From positions 60,064 to 124,063 of the forward strand of contig JADHYX010000013.1 of assembly GCA_027604685.1 (NCBI GenBank): 64,000 nucleotides of DNA. The letters run 5' to 3'. Under the pieces are notes generated by a model. It saw only the letters and a program-made list of their open reading frames with translations. It made no database searches and was not told the DNA's origin. Below, piece after piece: positions 59,837 through 64,000 of the stretch. The stretch is from Lobulomyces angularis. Its lineage: Eukaryota; Chytridiomycota; Chytridiomycetes; Lobulomycetales; Lobulomycetaceae. The first letter of the stretch is position 1. Each line of letters starts with the position of its first letter. A program made the position numbers and the translations under genes.

Positions 59837-61508
59837 TGTGTATTCTATATTAATATATTACTTTAAATGTTATAGATTTGTGTTTGATCTTTTTTTTTAT
59901 TGTGGCTTTCACCTTCTCTTGTAATACAAAAAAGGTTAATAAAATAGTAATGAAGTTTGAAACTTAGTATGGATAAGTATAGTTTACTCTATACCAAGTA
60001 GTATTTGGTGGGCTCTGTGCAACATCCGGTATAAAAGTAATTTGAATGACTTCCAGTCGAGAAACTTCTAATCCACAACTTTTGCATTTTACGTGGATAT
60101 GTTCAGTTAAAACCTGTGCGCTATCTTATGATTGAAAACCTAAATTTTTAAGTATAAAATTTATTTATAGCTAATTTATGAGTATTTAGAAGGATATTTG
60201 ACCAATTCTTTTTAAGGAAATTAATCAACAACAATCCTTCCTTTTAAACTACATTTAACAGAAATATAAAGTAATTGTAACCACAAAATAAAAAATTATA
60301 CAAATACAAGTGAAACAATAAAAAACATCATGAGATAGACTGCGGAGGTAGATTTATAAAAGTGGCATCTTTAATTTTCTATAATAGGTTTTTTTTTTTT
60401 TTTAACTTGAAAAACATATTTCAGTGTTTTCAAAATGGTGAAGTCCGTAGCTTTCAAATATATTCATCATCGATGATTTTTTGAATCATATCTAGACTTT
60501 ACGAAGTTTTATCTTGCTTAAAGATATTGCTCAATAGTGAGAAAAATGATGGTTGGTAATTCTAAAACTTACTTTAAGAATCAAATATATGTTTTTTGTT
60601 GATTATTGCCTTAAAGTTATCATAGTTATTGTTGACATAATTATTTTAATTTTGTCATTTTGTAAGATGATATGATGGTCTTGTAGGCGCTCTAGTAGTT
60701 GAAGCCATTTGACAATAAGTTTTCCATTTTCAAAGAACAAAAAGAAAATTAATAAGGAAGAATTGCTGAATTAATTTTAAAATTTCTATTTAATTTTTAT
60801 TATGAGTTATAATTATGAGTCAAATTTTTTTTTTTGTTTTGGAAGGGTTGTGGTGATTTTTATTGTCAGTTACGATAAATTCTATTTCCTCCATTTCAGT
60901 TTTTTCTTAAGAATCATTACACGCTTTTACTCAATAAACAATTTTAAAACATAGCTGAAAAATAATTGGCAATTTAAGTTAAAACTATTTTGGACAACTT
61001 TTTTACTCCAAGCCTCAAGCTTTGATAAAAAATAAAAATTGCTTTTAGTGGCGTTGAGAAAACCACAAGTTGATTATTCCAGGATATGTTCACAAAATAT
61101 TTAAGGGCAAATTAGGTGCAAAATTCAACAATGTCATGTTGCATTTGCGAAATCTTTCTTTCTTTCCTATAGCAATATTCTTTACTGTCTTTTAGTATGC
61201 ACCAAAATTAGGATGATGGTGGGTAAATATGAACAAAATTTAAGGGTGGATAAAATTAACTTGTAACACAATAAATGAACTTCCGTGTATAGCAACAGAC
61301 ATACAAAGTTACGAATTGTAAGTATTATATAAATGTTCTACGATAAAACGGCCAGCAAAGCCGTAAAAGCCTTCCGTGCGTTAGAAAATTTTAAACTTTT
61401 TTTTGGTTTTTGTAAAAATTTTTTCAAGAAAAAAGCCTGCTCAAAAATAAACTTTTTTTGTTATATAATTTGGAAAAAATAAAATACTTTTGCACTTCAT
61501 TTAGAGCG
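59837..61508. other. long intergenic region with one orphan exon-like frame
   Basis: Mostly A/T-rich. At 59964-60113 the minus strand reads VLTEHIHVKCKSCGLEVSRL then EVIQITFIPDVAQSPPNTTW, preceded by CACAG as an acceptor and ending in TAA. It has a C-x2-C pair, looks like a 3' exon and lacks an identifiable upstream exon. At 61348-61364 a short ACGGC...GCCGT hairpin is visible. Nothing else supported. Confidence 0.35.
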
Positions 61509-63261
61509 ATGAATAATTCGGTGAGTTTTACTCACAACAATGACTTTTCCAAATCCATTAGTGCTGCTTCAGTTACGCCATCTGAAGAATCTGGTGTCAA
61601 AATTGTTAGGCGTAGTAAAACTATCCCAATGTCTTGTGTAGTCTTTTTACAAACTTTTATAGTGGTAAGTTCTTTGAAGTGACAAACATTTTTTAATAAT
61701 ATTTCTAAGGCTTTATTGGTAGTATCAGCTCCTCTCTTTGTTTCATTAAAGTCAATGTATGATTCAAACAATTTGTCGGTAAATAGTGGAAAACAAGTTG
61801 CTAGCACTTTGGCTACTCAGATACAAAAAGATCAATCAAATATAGTTCAAATGCAAATTAATACATTATTGAGTAAAAATGAATTTTTAACAAATGACTT
61901 TAGCAGAGTCGTCAATTTGAATAAACTTCAGATAACTGACTTGGATATTTTATACCAGTATTTTTGGAGGATGCAGGTGGACAGTGGTCCACTACCTTTT
62001 GTGTATGTAGGTTTTTCTAATGGAAATTTTATTGGTATCAGAGCTGATATTAACGCTGATGGTACCGCTAGTTACATGTTACAAATCAGATTAGCTGTAA
62101 GGCCTGCTACCTGTACTATATGTCCCAGTGCTGCAATTATGATCGACACTAATACACGGTAAAATTAAGCCAACTATTTGTTTTTTTTAAATGAGAAAAT
62201 GCAATAGATATCACTTTAGTATTGATCAGAATGGAGTTCCTAGTACATCTCTGAATTCGAGTAAACTTTATGATACCGTTAGTCGGCCATGGTTTGTGCA
62301 GGGGGTAACTACTCCCAATTTGGAGTGGACAAAACCTTATCCGTTTTCCACCAAAGGGGACGTTGGATTTACTGCTGTAAAAGGGTTTAATAACCCAATA
62401 GACACTGTTTTTGCCTTGGATATCCGATTCCAAACTTTATCACAACAAATACAAAATTTTCAAAAAACAACAAATGCATTTATTTACTCTATGACTTCTG
62501 ATGGTGAAGTTGTCGGAGCTACATACTCTGGTTCATTAGTAGACACTGATGGTAAAACTTTAAGGAAACCAAACTCTGTTGACGACCCAAACATAAAAAA
62601 GTCAGGCGAACACTTACTAACGACTTTAAACGGAAATCCAGACTGGTCAAGTTTAGGAGACTTTAGAACTTTTACATTGGATGACATTTTTTTTCAATAT
62701 TCCGTGTTAAAATCCAAAAATTTAAACTTTGTAGTTGTGAATGGTGCACCAAAAACGGATTACGTTGGAGATATTGATAATGTGCAAAAGCTATTAAGCG
62801 ACACTTTAAGGAATAATTTTCTAATAATTATTGGTGTTGCGGTCTCGGTTTTTATTGTTATAGGTAACAGAATTAAAATTAATTGAAAATTCTAAAGTTT
62901 TAACATTAAATTTATTTTTTTTAAAAACAAAGTTACCATAAGTTTATTTATAATAAATATCTTTGTCATAAACCCATTAAAAGAAATATCCTTGATTATG
63001 GATCAAGCAACTAGATTTGACTTTTCGGCACTAAAAGATAGAGATGCTATCAATAAGAGATCGATCGTAAAAGAATTTGAAAGTTTGCAATCCAGTTTTT
63101 TTATTATGATAAAAAATTTTGCTCAAAGTCTGAAAAATAATAAAGCATTACAAACAAGAAAAACAAATGGCACCAACAGTTTATCCTACACGCAGCAGAA
63201 TACATCTGTTAATGAAAAAAAAGATGAAATGAAAATGGTCAACAGCAGATATGGTTGGTAA
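61509..63261 (+). CDS. two-TM Cache/HAMP-type receptor lacking an output domain
   Basis: Four exons encode about 510 residues. A short cytosolic N-terminus leads to a TM (PMSCVVFLQTFIVALLVVSA). A large outer domain of about 330 residues follows, with a dCache-like pattern: LYQYFWRMQVDSGPLPFVYV, SNGNFIGIR, YHFSIDQNGVPSTSLNSS, DTVSRPWFVQGVTTPNLEW-like text, and FALDIRF before a second module (IYSMTSDGEVVGATYSG). A second TM (NNFLIIIGVAVSVFIVIG, then VTISLFIINIFVI) is followed by NPLKEISLIMDQATRFDFSA and EFESLQSSFFIMIKNFAQSL, a HAMP-like signalling helix. It ends after a short Asn/Thr-rich tail at TAA 63259-63261. Related proteins in aquatic fungi continue into cyclase or kinase domains; here none follows. 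Confidence 0.75.
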
Positions 63262-63662
63262 AAGTAAAAAGAATTAATTAGAAAAGTTTTCCTTTCATTT
63301 TGTATATTTTATAGAATTTAGTAAATTTTGTCTAATTAGATGTATATTTAAAATTATAACAAAAGAAAATAATAATAATAGTAAGATTATAAATAAATCT
63401 CGGAATGTATTTTTATCCGTTTCAATTCAATTTGATTTTTGGTGAGGTCTCTTGATTATTGTCACTGAACATCAAGTTATTTTACATCAAAAAGAAGCAA
63501 TAAATTATTTTTTGAATCTGCCATTGTATTTTGAAGCTCAAAATAGGATCTTATCAAATACAATTAATGCTTAGAAATTTCTCCAAAGTTGAGTCTATGA
63601 TTGTAAATCAAGTTTAACTATAACATCAACAACCAATAATACAAAATTAAAATACTGTCCAT
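63262..63662. other. intergenic spacer before the tRNA-Gly array
   Basis: A/T-rich 3' flank of the receptor gene. The last 60 bases (CATCAACAACCAATAATAC and onward) are the first copy of a spacer that recurs at about 63793 and 63885 before later tRNA-like units. Confidence 0.45.
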
Positions 63663-63705
63663 GCGTTGATAGTATTATGGTTAGTATTTCACTACAACGT
63701 ATAAT
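63663..63705 (+). pseudogene. tRNA-Gly 5'-half relic 1
   Basis: Begins GCGTTGATAGTATTATGGTT then AGTATTTC, matching the first 28 bases of the intact tRNA-Gly at 63930 with one change, then diverges. The T-arm and 3' acceptor strand are not recognisable. Confidence 0.75.
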
Positions 63706-63727
63706 GCAAAATTAAGATGCTCAGCAT

Positions 63728-63772
63728 GTGTGCATGGTATAATGGAAAGTGTATTCTTCAAAGTGATTAAGA
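63728..63772 (+). pseudogene. tRNA-Gly-like relic 2
   Basis: GTGTGCATGGTATAATGGAA then AGTGTATTCTTCAAAGTG aligns loosely with the acceptor, D-arm and anticodon region of the intact copy. More decayed than the others; no B-box. Confidence 0.5.
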
Positions 63773-63833
63773 CGGTAAAATATGTTTAACCATAATATCA
63801 ACAACCAATAATATAAAAGTAAATATTCACTGT

Positions 63834-63870
63834 GCTGTTGATAGTATAATGGTTAGTATCTCACTATGAT
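63834..63870 (+). pseudogene. tRNA-Gly 5'-half relic 3
   Basis: GCTGTTGATAGTATAATGGT then TAGTATCTCACTATGA matches the 5' half of the intact tRNA with one inserted base. The 3' half is lost. It is preceded by the same spacer (AATATCAACAACCAATAATA). Confidence 0.75.
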
Positions 63871-63929
63871 TGTAAACATATTTCACAATTATACAAGAAT
63901 CAATAATATAAAATTAAACTATGCACCAT

Positions 63930-64000
63930 GCGTTGATAGTATAGTGGTTAGTATTTTCGCCTTCCAAGCGAAAGACCTGGGTTCAATTCCCGGTCAACGC
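63930..64000 (+). tRNA. tRNA-Gly (anticodon TCC)
   Basis: A 71-base cloverleaf with a perfect 7-bp acceptor stem (GCGTTGA with TCAACGC). The D-arm/A-box is TAGTATAGTGGTTAGTAT. The anticodon stem TTCGC/GCGAA encloses loop CTTCCAA with anticodon TCC at 63963-63965, and the T-arm holds B-box GGTTCAATTCC. No intron. It reads GGA and probably other Gly codons. The window ends on its last base. Confidence 0.97.

Overview
Eukaryotic, strongly AT-rich DNA (long A and T runs between genes) with compact, intron-dense, protein-coding genes on both strands. Introns are mostly 40-80 nt, GT-AG, with T-rich 3' ends, and stops are the standard TAA/TAG/TGA. Gene content points to an early-diverging, flagellated (zoosporic) fungus. 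A Chs5-type exomer subunit and a fungal-style transmembrane SH3 protein are fungal. A SAXO/MAP6-type axonemal microtubule protein, an FSIP1-like protein and a ZBBX-like coiled-coil protein are flagellar. A NELF-C/D (TH1) relative and a class II eIF4E are lost in yeasts. An O2-dependent 3-hydroxyanthranilate dioxygenase argues against anaerobic AT-rich gut chytrids. A Rozella/Aphelid-grade organism is my inference; no species is proven.

Layout. 0.5-1.5 kb: C2H2 zinc-finger protein. 2.9-5.0 kb: FSIP1-like protein. 5.5-6.1 kb: ubiquitin-eS31 (S27a) fusion. 6.5-10.0 kb: 19-exon SAXO-like gene built from tandemly duplicated exon blocks. 10.4-11.4 kb: tail-anchored coiled-coil protein. 11.9-13.4 kb: succinyl-CoA ligase alpha. 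13.7-14.9 kb: Chs5-like. 15.4-16.5 kb: gene carrying a reverse-transcriptase-type zinc knuckle without a reverse transcriptase. 16.5-17.9 kb: repeats and a GC-richer island. 18.0-20.7 kb: EXO1. 20.9-21.5 kb (minus): Mss4/Dss4. 21.8-25.5 kb: Rna14/CstF77. 25.8-27.6 kb (minus): ZBBX-like coiled coil. 27.6-28.6 kb: copies of two dispersed repeats. 29.0-30.6 kb: old yellow enzyme. 30.9-32.8 kb (minus): Acr3 arsenite permease fused to ArsC arsenate reductase. 33.2-36.1 kb: divergent pair uL18 (RPL5) and eL14 (RPL14). 36.7-38.2 kb (minus): secreted M14 carboxypeptidase. 39.5-41.3 kb (minus): small membrane protein and NELF-C/D-like protein. 42.8-44.0 kb: multi-pass membrane protein. 44.8-48.0 kb (minus): importin beta-1. 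48.3-49.2 kb: decayed coding-like region. 49.7-51.7 kb (minus): GT17 glycosyltransferase. 51.8-52.4 kb: second copy of repeat B. 52.5-54.0 kb: TM-SH3 protein. 54.2-57.4 kb (minus): methionyl-tRNA synthetase. 58.0-58.8 kb: 3-hydroxyanthranilate 3,4-dioxygenase. 59.0-59.8 kb (minus): class II eIF4E. 61.5-63.3 kb: Cache/HAMP receptor without an output domain. 63.66-64.0 kb: intact tRNA-Gly(TCC) preceded by decayed tandem copies.

The genes form no operon-like pathway. They are mainly housekeeping (translation, nuclear import, mRNA 3' end formation, DNA repair, TCA cycle, NAD synthesis) mixed with flagellar, arsenic-resistance, secretion and sensory genes. The most distinctive loci are the modular SAXO-like gene, the Acr3-ArsC fusion, the NELF-C/D relative, the captured RT-type zinc knuckle, the two dispersed repeat families and the tRNA-Gly array. 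Exon joins were made by eye from splice sites and reading frame; spans run from start codon to stop codon across introns.
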